DNA of 64,000 nucleotides from Bacillus pumilus (GCF_003431975.1 NZ_CP027116.1:1674001-1738000); one strand, 5' to 3'. Positions 39,492-47,302 are shown, counted from the first letter of the stretch. Numbers and translations: made by a program. Notes: generated by a model from the letters alone, not told the origin.

Positions 39492-39968
39492 TTGTTTCAA
39501 ATAGGTGATAAAATTGTTTATCCAATGCATGGAGCCGGTGTGATTGAAGGAATGGAAGAAAAAGAGATTTTAGGTAAGACGGAGGAATATTTTCTGATTC
39601 AAATGCCGAATATGCAGATGATGATCCCGAGAGGCAGAATCAATCAACTAGGTATACGTCCGGTAGCAGATCAAGCAACGCTGAAAGTTGTGATGAACAA
39701 TTTTGCAGAAGAAACAAACGACGACACGCTTACTTGGAAGCAACGATATGATGAAAATCTGAAAAAGCTAAAAACAGGTGCGATCGAAGATGGTGCAGAC
39801 GTTGTCAAAGATCTGATGAGACGAAATCAGAAGAAAGCATTAAATTCAAGTGAAAAGAAGATGCTTGAAGATGCACGAGGCATGTTAGTGAGTGAGATTT
39901 CACTTGCACAAGGACTGTCGCAAGATGAAGTGCTGACTGCTTTAGAAAATGAACTAAGAGTTTTATGA
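39492..39968 (+). CDS. CarD/CdnL-family transcriptional regulator
   Basis: 158 residues. The N-terminal CarD Tudor-like RNA-polymerase interaction domain is FQIGDKIVYPMHGAGVIEGMEEKEILGK...IPRGRINQLGIRPV. The C-terminal helical DNA-binding part contains LTWKQRYDENLKKLKTGAIEDGADVVKDLMRR, KALNSSEKKMLEDAR and ISLAQG. It stabilises open promoter complexes in related proteins. It resembles B. subtilis YdeB, which lies elsewhere on that chromosome. TTG 39492 is 7 nt after GGAGGT; GTG 39483 overlaps it. A TATAAT at 39455-39460 may be its promoter. Confidence 0.88.
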   Translation: MFQIGDKIVYPMHGAGVIEGMEEKEILGKTEEYFLIQMPNMQMMIPRGRINQLGIRPVADQATLKVVMNNFAEETNDDTLTWKQRYDENLKKLKTGAIEDGADVVKDLMRRNQKKALNSSEKKMLEDARGMLVSEISLAQGLSQDEVLTALENELRVL

Positions 39969-39985
39969 TGGATATACAGTAAATG

Positions 39986-40028
39986 GCTGTAAACAGAAGG
40001 GCACGCCCTTTGTTTACAGCTTTTTTTA
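39986..40028 (+). terminator. terminator after carD-like gene
   Basis: Perfect GCTGTAAACA / TGTTTACAGC stem, inner AAGGG / CCCTT extension, then TTTTTTTA. Confidence 0.9.
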
Positions 40029-40277
40029 TTTGAAAGCAGAAGAATATTTCCAATTTTGTAGGTGATTTTAACTAAAACTAAAATAAGGTCATTCGATGTA
40101 GTTTTTACTTAGATGACGAATGATTCAAAGAAGTTAAAAATACCTAGGGCAGCATAAAAAACAGGTAAGTTCTCCTGATTCCTTCAAATGAGCCGGACAA
40201 TCTTTGAAATCTTTTAGCTATTGATAGTAAAATAATGCGATAAGATGACACCTAAGAGAATGAAGAGGAGCGGTGAA

Positions 40278-41027
40278 ATGAAAAGACTACTGATATGTGG
40301 ATTCATCTTTCTGATCCTGTGTGCTCTTTTAATGGTGAAATGCAGCCATTCTATTCAAGAAAAAAAAGAGCAAAAACAACATCATGAAGAGGTAGAAAAA
40401 TATCAAAAAGAACGAAAAAAAGGGGATCAATATGAAAGCTTTAAACAGCTCATCCGACATGAAAGAGAAGGTTATGAGATAGAATTTCATGAAAAGGGCG
40501 GAAGTGATTTACTCGTCTTTTCTCCTCATGGAGGGGAAATTGAACCAGGAACAAGTGAAATTGTAGAAGCATTTCAAGAAAGGTACTCTACGTATTTGTT
40601 TGAAGGGACGAAACGAGACAATAATCGTGATTTGCATATTACGAGCACCAAGTTTGATGAACCGATATTGGTTCAAATGATTAAAACGTATCCCTTCTCC
40701 ATTTCCATCCACGGTTATAAAAGTGATAGAAAACACACACTAGTGGGCGGAACAAACGAAAAAATGCAAAGAGCGGTAGTACGAGAATTAAAAGATCGAG
40801 GGTTTTCCGCAGAAATGGTGCAAGAAGGCGAACGACTTTCTGGAACAGACCCTAAAAATATTAACAATCGAAATGCGAGCGGTGAAAGTGTTCAGCTAGA
40901 AATTAGCACGGCGCAGAGAGAAGCCTTTTTTGACGATTTTGATACGAGAAAAGGAAAGAAAAAAGCATTTAGACGTTATATCCGTGCTTTAAAAGAAGTA
41001 TTAAGAGAATTTGATCCATCTTCGTAG
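40278..41027 (+). CDS. poly-gamma-glutamate hydrolase-like protein (YmaC paralogue 1)
   Basis: 249 residues with an N-terminal membrane anchor or signal (LLICGFIFLILCALLMV, about 4-20), then the PF05908-type poly-gamma-glutamate hydrolase domain. The zinc-site motif is FSPHGGEIEPGTSEIVEAF at about 79-97; others are YLFEG, HITSTKFDEP, SIHGYKSDRKHTLVGG and the closing QLEISTAQREAFF. It is a paralogue of 45633. ATG 40278 follows AGAGGAG. Probably extracytoplasmic and cleaving gamma-glutamyl polymer; homologues also occur in phages. Confidence 0.82.
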   Translation: MKRLLICGFIFLILCALLMVKCSHSIQEKKEQKQHHEEVEKYQKERKKGDQYESFKQLIRHEREGYEIEFHEKGGSDLLVFSPHGGEIEPGTSEIVEAFQERYSTYLFEGTKRDNNRDLHITSTKFDEPILVQMIKTYPFSISIHGYKSDRKHTLVGGTNEKMQRAVVRELKDRGFSAEMVQEGERLSGTDPKNINNRNASGESVQLEISTAQREAFFDDFDTRKGKKKAFRRYIRALKEVLREFDPSS

Positions 41028-41097
41028 AAAAAATCGTTTTGATGGGCAAAAGTACTCTATTTAAACTTGGTAAAAAAGATAGAAATATGCGAATTGA

Positions 41098-41147
41098 ACA
41101 TAAAATATGTAATAACTTACAATTTGCCTTGAAAACATAAATTATGT
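41098..41147 (+). repeat. paired near-palindromic repeats upstream of rap
   Basis: ACATAAAATATGT (41098-41110) and ACATAAATTATGT (41135-41147), 37 bp apart. A TTGAAA at 41129-41134 directly abuts the second copy, and TAATAG follows 17 nt after it, so the pair frames the presumptive -35. No ComA box is visible. Candidate operator pair. Confidence 0.45.
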
Positions 41148-41193
41148 AAAATAATAGTTATCAGTTTGATATGATAGAATGGGGCTGAAGTGG

Positions 41194-42342
41194 ATGGCAC
41201 ACAAAATACCATCTTCCGAAGTAGGTGTAAAGATCAATCAATGGTACACGCATATTTGCAAATTTGAAGTCGAACAAGCAAACGACATGAAGCGCCTTGT
41301 TGAAGAAGAAATTCATGAGATGGAAGAGGATCAAGATTTACTTCTATATTATTCGCTCATGGATTTTCGCCATCAGATGATGCTTCAGCACTTAACGCCA
41401 GTCCATGCTGGGAGTGAAACACTTCAAGCGGTGTCTTTTCCTAAAGAAATGGAAGATGGAGAAGATGAGATGACAGGCTTACTCGGCTATTACTTTCATT
41501 TTTTTCATGGAATGTATGCGTTTATCCAGCGTAGGTATATCGAGGCCATTTCATACTACAAGCATGCGGAACATCAACTGATCTTAGTGACAGATGAGAT
41601 TGAAAAAGCAGAATTTTACTATAAAATCGCTGAAGTATACTATCATATGAAACAAACGTATTTCTCTATGCATTATGCTAAAAAGGCGAGAGACATTTAT
41701 AAAAAACATCAGCTTTATGGAAAAAGAAGCATTCAATGTGATTTTGTCATGGCAGGTAATTTGATTGATGTGAATCAACACCAAAAGGCGCTTCCTTACT
41801 TAGAAAAAGCGTTAAAGGTCTGTGAAGCGATGGAACGACAAGAATGCACATCTTATTTTAAAGCGATGGCTCTTAATAACTTAGGGACTTGTCATTATAG
41901 TATGGGAACGTACCATACAGCGACTGTCTTTTTTGAACAAGCTATTTCCCTTTATCAGAAAGATCAAGCATCTACGATGATCAATTCGTTGTTTTCACTT
42001 GCCCTTACTTGCTTTAAACTCGGGGATATCCAGCGAGCAGGTGAGGCTATACGTGAAGGAATCAACGAAGCTTGTTTATTGGGAGATGAACTTTATCAGT
42101 TGAAATTCCAATTTTTGCAGGCGCTCTATATAGAAAAAGACAACTGCGAGCAATTAAGGTCAGCTCTGTTTGGTCTGCGAAGCAAAAAAATGTTTGCTGA
42201 TTTAGAGGAATTAGCACTTGATGCGGCTAATTATTATAAGGAACGCGACATGTACAAGGAATCCTCCACTTTTTTTGAGATTGTGATTGAAGCGCGTAAG
42301 CACATTCAAAAAGGAGATGAGATGTATGAGAACGAAGCATAA
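41194..42342 (+). CDS. Rap-family TPR response-regulator phosphatase/antagonist
   Basis: 382 residues. The N-terminal three-helix bundle starts MAHKIPSSEVGVKINQWYTHI, very like RapH/RapC starts, with MEEDQDLLLYYSLMDFRHQMMLQH. It is followed by about six TPR-type repeats (AEVYYHMKQTYFSMHYAKKAR; ALNNLGTCHYSMGTYHTATVFFEQAISLY). Rap proteins dephosphorylate Spo0F or block ComA/DegU and are switched off by imported Phr peptides. ATG 41194 is preferred by alignment over ATG 41179. No phr gene follows: the next frame (18 codons) lacks a signal peptide, and an IS element follows. Confidence 0.9.
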   Translation: MAHKIPSSEVGVKINQWYTHICKFEVEQANDMKRLVEEEIHEMEEDQDLLLYYSLMDFRHQMMLQHLTPVHAGSETLQAVSFPKEMEDGEDEMTGLLGYYFHFFHGMYAFIQRRYIEAISYYKHAEHQLILVTDEIEKAEFYYKIAEVYYHMKQTYFSMHYAKKARDIYKKHQLYGKRSIQCDFVMAGNLIDVNQHQKALPYLEKALKVCEAMERQECTSYFKAMALNNLGTCHYSMGTYHTATVFFEQAISLYQKDQASTMINSLFSLALTCFKLGDIQRAGEAIREGINEACLLGDELYQLKFQFLQALYIEKDNCEQLRSALFGLRSKKMFADLEELALDAANYYKERDMYKESSTFFEIVIEARKHIQKGDEMYENEA

Positions 42343-42505
42343 CATGTCAGCTGCTCAAGTAGAAGAAAGACTTCACACATAACAACAGACAAACAACACC
42401 CTTTACGAATGGGACTGACCCCATAAAATGAGACAAATAAAAAACACCTTCAAGTTTCAAAACGGATCGTTGTGATCCGAAATAAAACATGGAGGTGTTT
42501 TTTCT

Positions 42506-42838
42506 ATGGGGACAAGAGTGAGTTATCCGGTTGAAGTCAAACAGAAGGCTGTAGAAATGAGATTGGCAGGCGTACCTATGAAAGAAATCTTGCAGGAATT
42601 GAATATCAAGAATAAGACGCAGGTTCAGACCTGGATGAGGTGGCATAAGGCTGGGGATACACACCGGTTCGAACAGCCTGTTGGAAAACAATATACCTAT
42701 GGAAAGGGTCCCGAGTACTCTTCCGAATTAGAGAGACTGCAGGCGGAAAATCGTTATCTGAGCCAACAGAATGAAATTTTAAAAAAGTACAACGAATTGG
42801 AAAGGAAGTTGATAAGGAAACGTCAATCAAACTGGTAG
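42506..42838 (+). CDS. IS3-family transposase OrfA
   Basis: 110 residues. An N-terminal helix-turn-helix (VSYPVEVKQKAVEMRLAGVPMKEILQELNIKNKTQVQTWMRW) binds the terminal repeats. A C-terminal leucine-zipper-like coiled coil (LERLQAENRYLSQQNEILKKYNELE) dimerises. ATG follows GGAGGTG. The slippery heptamer A AAA AAG is at 42781-42787; -1 slippage there enters the open orfB frame to give the OrfAB transposase (42506-43656). Confidence 0.9.
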   Translation: MGTRVSYPVEVKQKAVEMRLAGVPMKEILQELNIKNKTQVQTWMRWHKAGDTHRFEQPVGKQYTYGKGPEYSSELERLQAENRYLSQQNEILKKYNELERKLIRKRQSNW

Positions 42839-42855
42839 AAGAATTTCGCAAAACG

Positions 42856-43656
42856 ATGACGGTACAGGACGTTTGTGTCCATTTAGGCATCTTACGCACT
42901 TCGTATTATAGATGGAAAAAGGAGCTGAATCAGAATCAATCTAAAAGACAACTAGAGAAACAGGTCGGCACGTTGTGCCGAAAGCACAAGTATCGATATG
43001 GATATCGAAAAATCACAGCCATACTAAAAATGAGAATGCGTATTAACCATAAAACTGTTCAACGTATCATGCAGAAAAACCAGTGGCAATGCCGTGTTAA
43101 AATGAAAAAGCGTAAGAAGAATGGGCAGCCCTATGCCGTGGCCGGAAACATACTGGATCGGAACTTTCAGTCTGATCGCCCTCTTGAAAAACTAGTAACG
43201 GACATCACGTATTTGCCTTATGGACAGAAACCATTGTACCTTTCCAGTATATTGGATTTGTATAATGGAGAAGTGATTGCTTTTAATATTGGTGATAAGC
43301 AGGATACAGACTTTATCTTAAACACACTTGATCAGCTACCAGCATTGCCTAAGAACTGCGTGTTACATAGCGATCAAGGTTCTGTGTATACATCTTACGA
43401 GTATCAGAAAGCTGTTCATATAAAAGGCATTACCATGAGTATGTCCCGTAAAGGGACACCCGCTGATAATGCCTCCATCGAATCGTTTCATTCCTCACTA
43501 AAGTCTGAAACGTTCTATCTTAACAGGATTGATCGAACTACGACCACCATCGTAGAACGCACTGTCAAAGAATACATTTATTATTATAACAACATTCGTA
43601 TTCAAACGAAACTAAACAACCAATCACCGATAAACTATCGGCAATTGGCTGTATAA
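42856..43656 (+). CDS. IS3-family transposase OrfB, DDE catalytic part
   Basis: 266 residues in the -1 frame relative to orfA; the frame is open upstream to the slippery site, so the protein is probably made mainly as an OrfAB fusion. An HTH_21-like start (RKHKYRYGYRKITAILK) precedes the rve-type integrase core: first Asp in LVTDITYLP, second Asp in VLHSDQGSVYTS, Glu in NASIESFHSSLKSE. No stop or frameshift interrupts it. An isolated start at 42856 would need internal initiation. Confidence 0.92.
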   Translation: MTVQDVCVHLGILRTSYYRWKKELNQNQSKRQLEKQVGTLCRKHKYRYGYRKITAILKMRMRINHKTVQRIMQKNQWQCRVKMKKRKKNGQPYAVAGNILDRNFQSDRPLEKLVTDITYLPYGQKPLYLSSILDLYNGEVIAFNIGDKQDTDFILNTLDQLPALPKNCVLHSDQGSVYTSYEYQKAVHIKGITMSMSRKGTPADNASIESFHSSLKSETFYLNRIDRTTTTIVERTVKEYIYYYNNIRIQTKLNNQSPINYRQLAV

Positions 43657-43721
43657 AGGTGTTTTGATCCCTGTCTCAAAAACGGGGGTCAGTCCCAATC
43701 AACGTAAAGGGCTTTTTTTAT

Positions 43722-45047
43722 TTATTCCTTGATGGCTTTTTTAGCGTCAATGGCACCTGCTCCATAAATCATCGGGTCATCCCCAGACCACTTGCCCGTA
43801 TTTTCTTTTAACAAGGTTTTGACTTCATCAGGCGTTAAATGTGGTGAATGCTCTAATAAAAGAGCACAAATTCCAGCACAAATCGGCGTTGCCATAGATG
43901 TGCCAGATAGTGTTGTGTAATCGTCATCTACTCTGCTTGATTTATCGAGTTTATCTAGAAAGGACCTTGGTGATCTAAGAGAGACGATGTTTACTCCTGG
44001 AGCGAGAATATCAGGCTTTGTTTCCCCATAAACAGTGGGACCTCTGCTCGAAAATGGTGCGACGATATCATCGTTTGATTCTGGTGTATTCCGGTCATCG
44101 AAGGCGCCAACTGTAATGACTTTTTGGCTAACAGCAGGGCTTGCAATCGTTTGGCTGTTAGGACCAGAGTTTCCGGCAGCGACGCAGACAACAATGCCTT
44201 GGTCCCAAGCAGCATTGACAGCACGCACCATCGGATCGTCTTGTTCGTTATCATAACGCTGGGCATTTCCACCTAATGACATACTTATAATATGAATCGG
44301 ATCATCAGGGTGATCTTCATTGAACTGGATGCACCATTCAACACCTTCTATAATAGTAGAAAGCGATCCAGCCCCTTGTTTATTTAACACTTTCACGCCA
44401 ATTAAATTCGCTTTTGGGGCAGGTCCTTTGTAAAAGCCGTCTGAAGCGGCACCGTCTCCAGCTACATCTCCAGCGCAGTGAGTACCGTGCCCGTTATCGT
44501 CATAAGGCTTCGTTTTTTGCTTGACTAAATCCACAAAATCTCGAATTCTCCCATCTACATCTTCATGCGGATAAATACCGGTGTCAATGACAGCGACTGT
44601 AATGCCTTCTCCTGTCAAAGTTGTACCGTTTCGAATGACTTCATCAGCATGACTTGCCTGTGTGGCCACATCCAGAAGCGCATGAACTTGCCGGTCCAAA
44701 TAGATTTTGCGAATATGCTCCCCATTCGCTAACAGCTCCTCTAAAGCAGCCGGCGTTAGTTCCGCAGCACAGCAGTCGATATGTGAAAAATGCTGTTTGA
44801 TATTTGTTTTTCTGCTTTTTTTCATTAATTGTTTTGTGCTTTGAATACCTGCTTCGACCACCCCTTCCTTATATTCAATGATCACACGAAGCTTCTTTCT
44901 CTTCTTTAGTCTTCCTTCGAAAAAACGGTGAAGAAAGCAAGGCGTCCATTTAAAAGGTTTATAAAGGTGAAGGACGGTCTCTCTTAAAGGCTGATCCAGT
45001 TTACTAGCATGTGTTCTAACCATTTGCACCATAGAAAATCCAAACAT
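43722..45047 (-). CDS. aprX: subtilisin-like serine protease AprX
   Basis: A 441-residue S8 protease. The catalytic Asp is in VAVIDTGIYPHED (about 152-164), His in DNGHGTHCAGDVAGDG (about 183-198), oxyanion Asn in AAGNSGPN, and Ser in LSGTSMATPICAG (about 384-396). The roughly 130-residue N-terminal region lacks a secretion signal, consistent with an intracellular late-growth protease in B. subtilis. The start follows GGAGGG. It precedes ymaC as in B. subtilis, but the pks cluster upstream there is missing. Confidence 0.94.
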   Translation of the reverse strand: MFGFSMVQMVRTHASKLDQPLRETVLHLYKPFKWTPCFLHRFFEGRLKKRKKLRVIIEYKEGVVEAGIQSTKQLMKKSRKTNIKQHFSHIDCCAAELTPAALEELLANGEHIRKIYLDRQVHALLDVATQASHADEVIRNGTTLTGEGITVAVIDTGIYPHEDVDGRIRDFVDLVKQKTKPYDDNGHGTHCAGDVAGDGAASDGFYKGPAPKANLIGVKVLNKQGAGSLSTIIEGVEWCIQFNEDHPDDPIHIISMSLGGNAQRYDNEQDDPMVRAVNAAWDQGIVVCVAAGNSGPNSQTIASPAVSQKVITVGAFDDRNTPESNDDIVAPFSSRGPTVYGETKPDILAPGVNIVSLRSPRSFLDKLDKSSRVDDDYTTLSGTSMATPICAGICALLLEHSPHLTPDEVKTLLKENTGKWSGDDPMIYGAGAIDAKKAIKE

Positions 45048-45093
45048 GTGATGCCCTCCATTCTAGCTATCCATTCTCGTACACTCTTACGTT

Positions 45094-45201
45094 ATGAGAA
45101 TGAGAGCTACTTGGTTCGGATTCTTGTCCCTCCTTTTTTTCATATTGGCGGCTGACTTATTTCTCTTTAAAAAAGAAAAGCGCTTACATTTTGTAAAATA
45201 A
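45094..45201 (+). CDS. candidate 35-residue membrane peptide
   Basis: MRMRATWFGFLSLLFFILAA then a basic tail ending FKKEKRLHFVK: one hydrophobic helix plus positive residues. It lies in a 585-bp gap divergent from aprX. No Shine-Dalgarno precedes the ATG, so support is weak. Its end overlaps a CRE-like GAAAAGCGCTTACA (about 45174-45187). Confidence 0.22.
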   Translation: MRMRATWFGFLSLLFFILAADLFLFKKEKRLHFVK

Positions 45202-45478
45202 TAGAAAAAGGTGAAAAACATGTAGAATCTGCCGATGATAGGTGGGAGAGTTCTTCAGAGAGAACTAGTGGAACAATAGATTTTGCAGAAAAAAGGGGGG
45301 TTTAGACAGGGTCAATGCTCATACAAATGTGATTTGTCACAGAGGGAAAAAATCAAATCCACATAAAAACAAGCCGAATTAAAGAAAACAGACTGGGTAG
45401 AACTAGGTCATTTTAAACATAACTTCATTTGTCTGTCATACTATTCTAACTCTGTATTCAAAGAGGAGAGGCGTTTCT

Positions 45479-45568
45479 GTGTATATAAATGCAATTATCT
45501 TATTTTTGAGGAATCTCATGATCCAGAGTGTTATGATCAAATTTGAAGAGAAAATGTGGAAAAAATGA
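45479..45568 (+). CDS. candidate 29-residue peptide with strong Shine-Dalgarno
   Basis: GTG start 10 nt after GAGGAG (45463-45468); the product is MYINAIILFLRNLMIQSVMI followed by KFEEKMWKK. It is hydrophobic in the first 20 residues and charged at the end, the form of small membrane peptides or type I toxins. A CATACTAT (45437-45444) upstream resembles a mother-cell -10. The remaining sequence of the 45048-45632 gap holds no other convincing feature. Confidence 0.3.
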   Translation: MYINAIILFLRNLMIQSVMIKFEEKMWKK

Positions 45569-45632
45569 AAAGAAATGATGATTCAGTATTAATCATAGAA
45601 ACGGCTTAGAAATCTGTTAAAGGAGAACGGGA

Positions 45633-46367
45633 ATGAAGAAGTTTTTTGCTTTGCTTCTCCTGCTTGCACTCGGATGGGGCGTCTATTATACGATGCAAGC
45701 ACAGGAACATGATGAGCCAGTGTCATCAGGTGGAGAAGACGAAAGCGGTTCAAATGATATGTATCGCAATTTTAAAGAACTGGAAGAGAATGAATCAACA
45801 GATCATTATCACATTACATCCAATCCAGTGCCCGGCAGCCGTCTTCTAGTGATGTCGCCTCATGGTGGGAGAATCGAAGGCGGCGTTAGTGAGATTGTCC
45901 ATTTTTTTGATAACGATTTTTCTACGTACTTATTTGAAGGCTTGAGAGAGAATGCATCAGAGCTTCATATTACAAGTACAAACTTTGATGAACCTATCGG
46001 AGTCGCGCAGGCAAAAGCACATGATTATGTATTAGCTGTTCACGGTTATAAAGGGGAGCCGGGAATTGATCACACCCTTGTTGGCGGAACAGACTACGAC
46101 CGTGCTGAAAAAATTGTGAACTCATTAGAGCGCAACGGTTTTTCTGCTGAACTTGCAGTTGCACACGCAACCCTAAGCGGAACGAGCAATCATAATATTA
46201 ATAATCTTACAAAAACAGGGCAAAGTGTACAGCTTGAGATTAGTAGAAGTCAACGTGAAGCGTTATTTGACAGTTTCGATTTTCGGCAGCGGTCAAGTAC
46301 AAAAAACGAGACGTTCTATCGGTATGTCAGGGCGATTCGAACAGTGCTGGATGAAGAATACACGTAA
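45633..46367 (+). CDS. ymaC: poly-gamma-glutamate hydrolase-like protein YmaC
   Basis: 244 residues with a signal or membrane segment FALLLLLALGWGVYYTM (about 4-20), an acidic linker and the PF05908-type hydrolase domain. Motifs are VMSPHGGRIEGGVSEIVHFF (zinc His), YLFEGLRENASELHITSTNFDEP, AVHGYKGEPGIDHTLVGG and QLEISRSQREALF. ATG follows AAAGGAGAACGGG. Its position next to aprX is that of B. subtilis ymaC; the gene at 40278 is a second copy on the other side of rap, the IS and aprX. Confidence 0.85.
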   Translation: MKKFFALLLLLALGWGVYYTMQAQEHDEPVSSGGEDESGSNDMYRNFKELEENESTDHYHITSNPVPGSRLLVMSPHGGRIEGGVSEIVHFFDNDFSTYLFEGLRENASELHITSTNFDEPIGVAQAKAHDYVLAVHGYKGEPGIDHTLVGGTDYDRAEKIVNSLERNGFSAELAVAHATLSGTSNHNINNLTKTGQSVQLEISRSQREALFDSFDFRQRSSTKNETFYRYVRAIRTVLDEEYT

Positions 46368-46443
46368 GGAGTGTGCACATCTTAAGACAGCGAGGCGAAT
46401 TCTTGTTACACTATAAAAAGTGATAACAAAAGGAGAGACAGAT

Positions 46444-46893
46444 ATGGCACGTCATCATTTTCATCTTCAGGCAAGCTGGCCTGGTCTGCGTAACGATGTA
46501 GGTACAATCGCATGTGAACAGTTAAAAACGAAGATTTCAATTCCAAAAGAAATGGACGGCCCCGGCATTGGAACAAATCCAGATGAGATGCTTTTAGGTG
46601 CAGCAGCTACGTGTTATATAATTACACTTGCCGCTATGATGGAGCGGAGCCAATTAGAGAAAGAGGATCTCATCATGAGTTCTGAGGCTGTCGTCGATGT
46701 GACAAATGGTGTGTTCACATATGAAAAAATCATCCACCGGCCTATCATCACCCTTAAAGCATCCGCTTCTGCACAAGATATTGAGCTGGCCCGTAAACTT
46801 GCGCATAAAGCCGAAAGCTCATGTATGATCTCAAGAGCTGTTCAGGGAAATGTGAACATTTCCTTAGAAGAAACCATTCAAGTTAGCGGGTAA
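46444..46893 (+). CDS. ymaD: OsmC-family peroxiredoxin-like protein YmaD
   Basis: 149 residues of the OsmC/Ohr family, thiol peroxidases acting on organic hydroperoxides. The two redox cysteines are in GAAATCYIITLAAMMER (about 60) and ESSCMISRAVQGNV (about 125). ATG 46444 follows AAAGGAGAGACAGAT and gives the B. subtilis YmaD length. It is cytosolic. It is convergent with the ebr operon, with a shared terminator between. Confidence 0.9.
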   Translation: MARHHFHLQASWPGLRNDVGTIACEQLKTKISIPKEMDGPGIGTNPDEMLLGAAATCYIITLAAMMERSQLEKEDLIMSSEAVVDVTNGVFTYEKIIHRPIITLKASASAQDIELARKLAHKAESSCMISRAVQGNVNISLEETIQVSG

Positions 46894-46896
46894 AAT

Positions 46897-46941
46897 AAAA
46901 AAGTCATTTTCTCTTATTTAATGGAGAAAATGACTTTTTTT
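46897..46941. terminator. bidirectional terminator between ymaD and ebrB
   Basis: Perfect AAAAAAGTCATTTTCTC / GAGAAAATGACTTTTTT stem, with A and T runs on both sides so that it works for either direction. Confidence 0.9.
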
Positions 46942-47302
46942 ATGGCGTCCATTCAGTTTGATCGATCTTATCCTTGGTCTCTTGTTTTTTGGACAAGTTC
47001 AAGACAATCACGCCACATATCACAAGTGCAAGGCCGATGAACCCTTTTATATGAATGGTTTCGTTAAACAGGACAAGTCCAACAAGGGCCGTAAGTGCAG
47101 TTCCAACGCCGGACCAAGTCGCATAAGCAGATGACAATTCAATGGTTTTAAGTGCCAAACTGAGAAAGGTAAAGGCGCAGCCAAATCCGATCAACACTCC
47201 AATACTTGGCAGGAGCTGCGAAAAACCTTGTGAAAGCTTCAGCATCGTACTGCCAAACACCTCCGTTAAAATGGCTCCTGTTAAATAAAGCATTCCTTTC
47301 AT
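46940..47302 (-). CDS. ebrB: SMR multidrug efflux subunit EbrB
   Basis: 120 residues, four membrane helices, small multidrug resistance family. The essential Glu in TM1 is in LTGAILTEVFGSTMLKLSQGF, and the SMR motif SSAYATWSGVGTALTALVG is in TM3. EbrA and EbrB act together as a proton-coupled exporter of cationic dyes in B. subtilis. ATG 47302 lies behind AAGGATGTGG; ATG 47314 overlaps that Shine-Dalgarno. It has a longer hydrophilic C terminus than EbrA, typical of paired SMR subunits. Confidence 0.92.
   Translation of the reverse strand: MKGMLYLTGAILTEVFGSTMLKLSQGFSQLLPSIGVLIGFGCAFTFLSLALKTIELSSAYATWSGVGTALTALVGLVLFNETIHIKGFIGLALVICGVIVLNLSKKQETKDKIDQTEWTP

Larger units (their letters stand above)
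42411..43696 (+). mobile_element. IS3-family (IS150-group-like) insertion sequence, apparently intact
   Basis: 1,286 bp, bounded by terminal inverted repeats GGGACTGACCCC / GGGGTCAGTCCC, with a second matching block TGAGACA 19 bp in. It is flanked by the 3-bp direct repeat AAT (42408-42410 and 43697-43699). It carries orfA and orfB with a canonical frameshift site, and a full DDE core. Ends, duplication and reading frames are all intact, so it is probably recent and may be active. Confidence 0.92.
42399..43719 (+). terminator. rap terminator split by the IS element
   Basis: Left arm CCCTTTACG (42399-42407) and right arm CGTAAAGGG (43703-43711), followed by CTTTTTTT, lie on the two sides of the insertion. 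Removing the element and one AAT copy gives a perfect 9-bp stem with loop AATCAA. This was an ordinary intrinsic terminator after rap before the element entered its loop. Confidence 0.8.

Noticed and set aside
41040..41193. ComA box upstream of rap
   Set aside because: No TTGCGG-N4-CCGCAA or close variant found.
42324..42380. 18-codon frame overlapping the end of rap as a possible phr
   Set aside because: The product has no hydrophobic export segment and no Phr-like C terminus.
45201..45480. Riboswitch or T-box in the long leader region before ymaC
   Set aside because: No T-box, glycine, SAM or purine aptamer consensus could be recognised; only a short GTTCT/AGAAC hairpin is visible.
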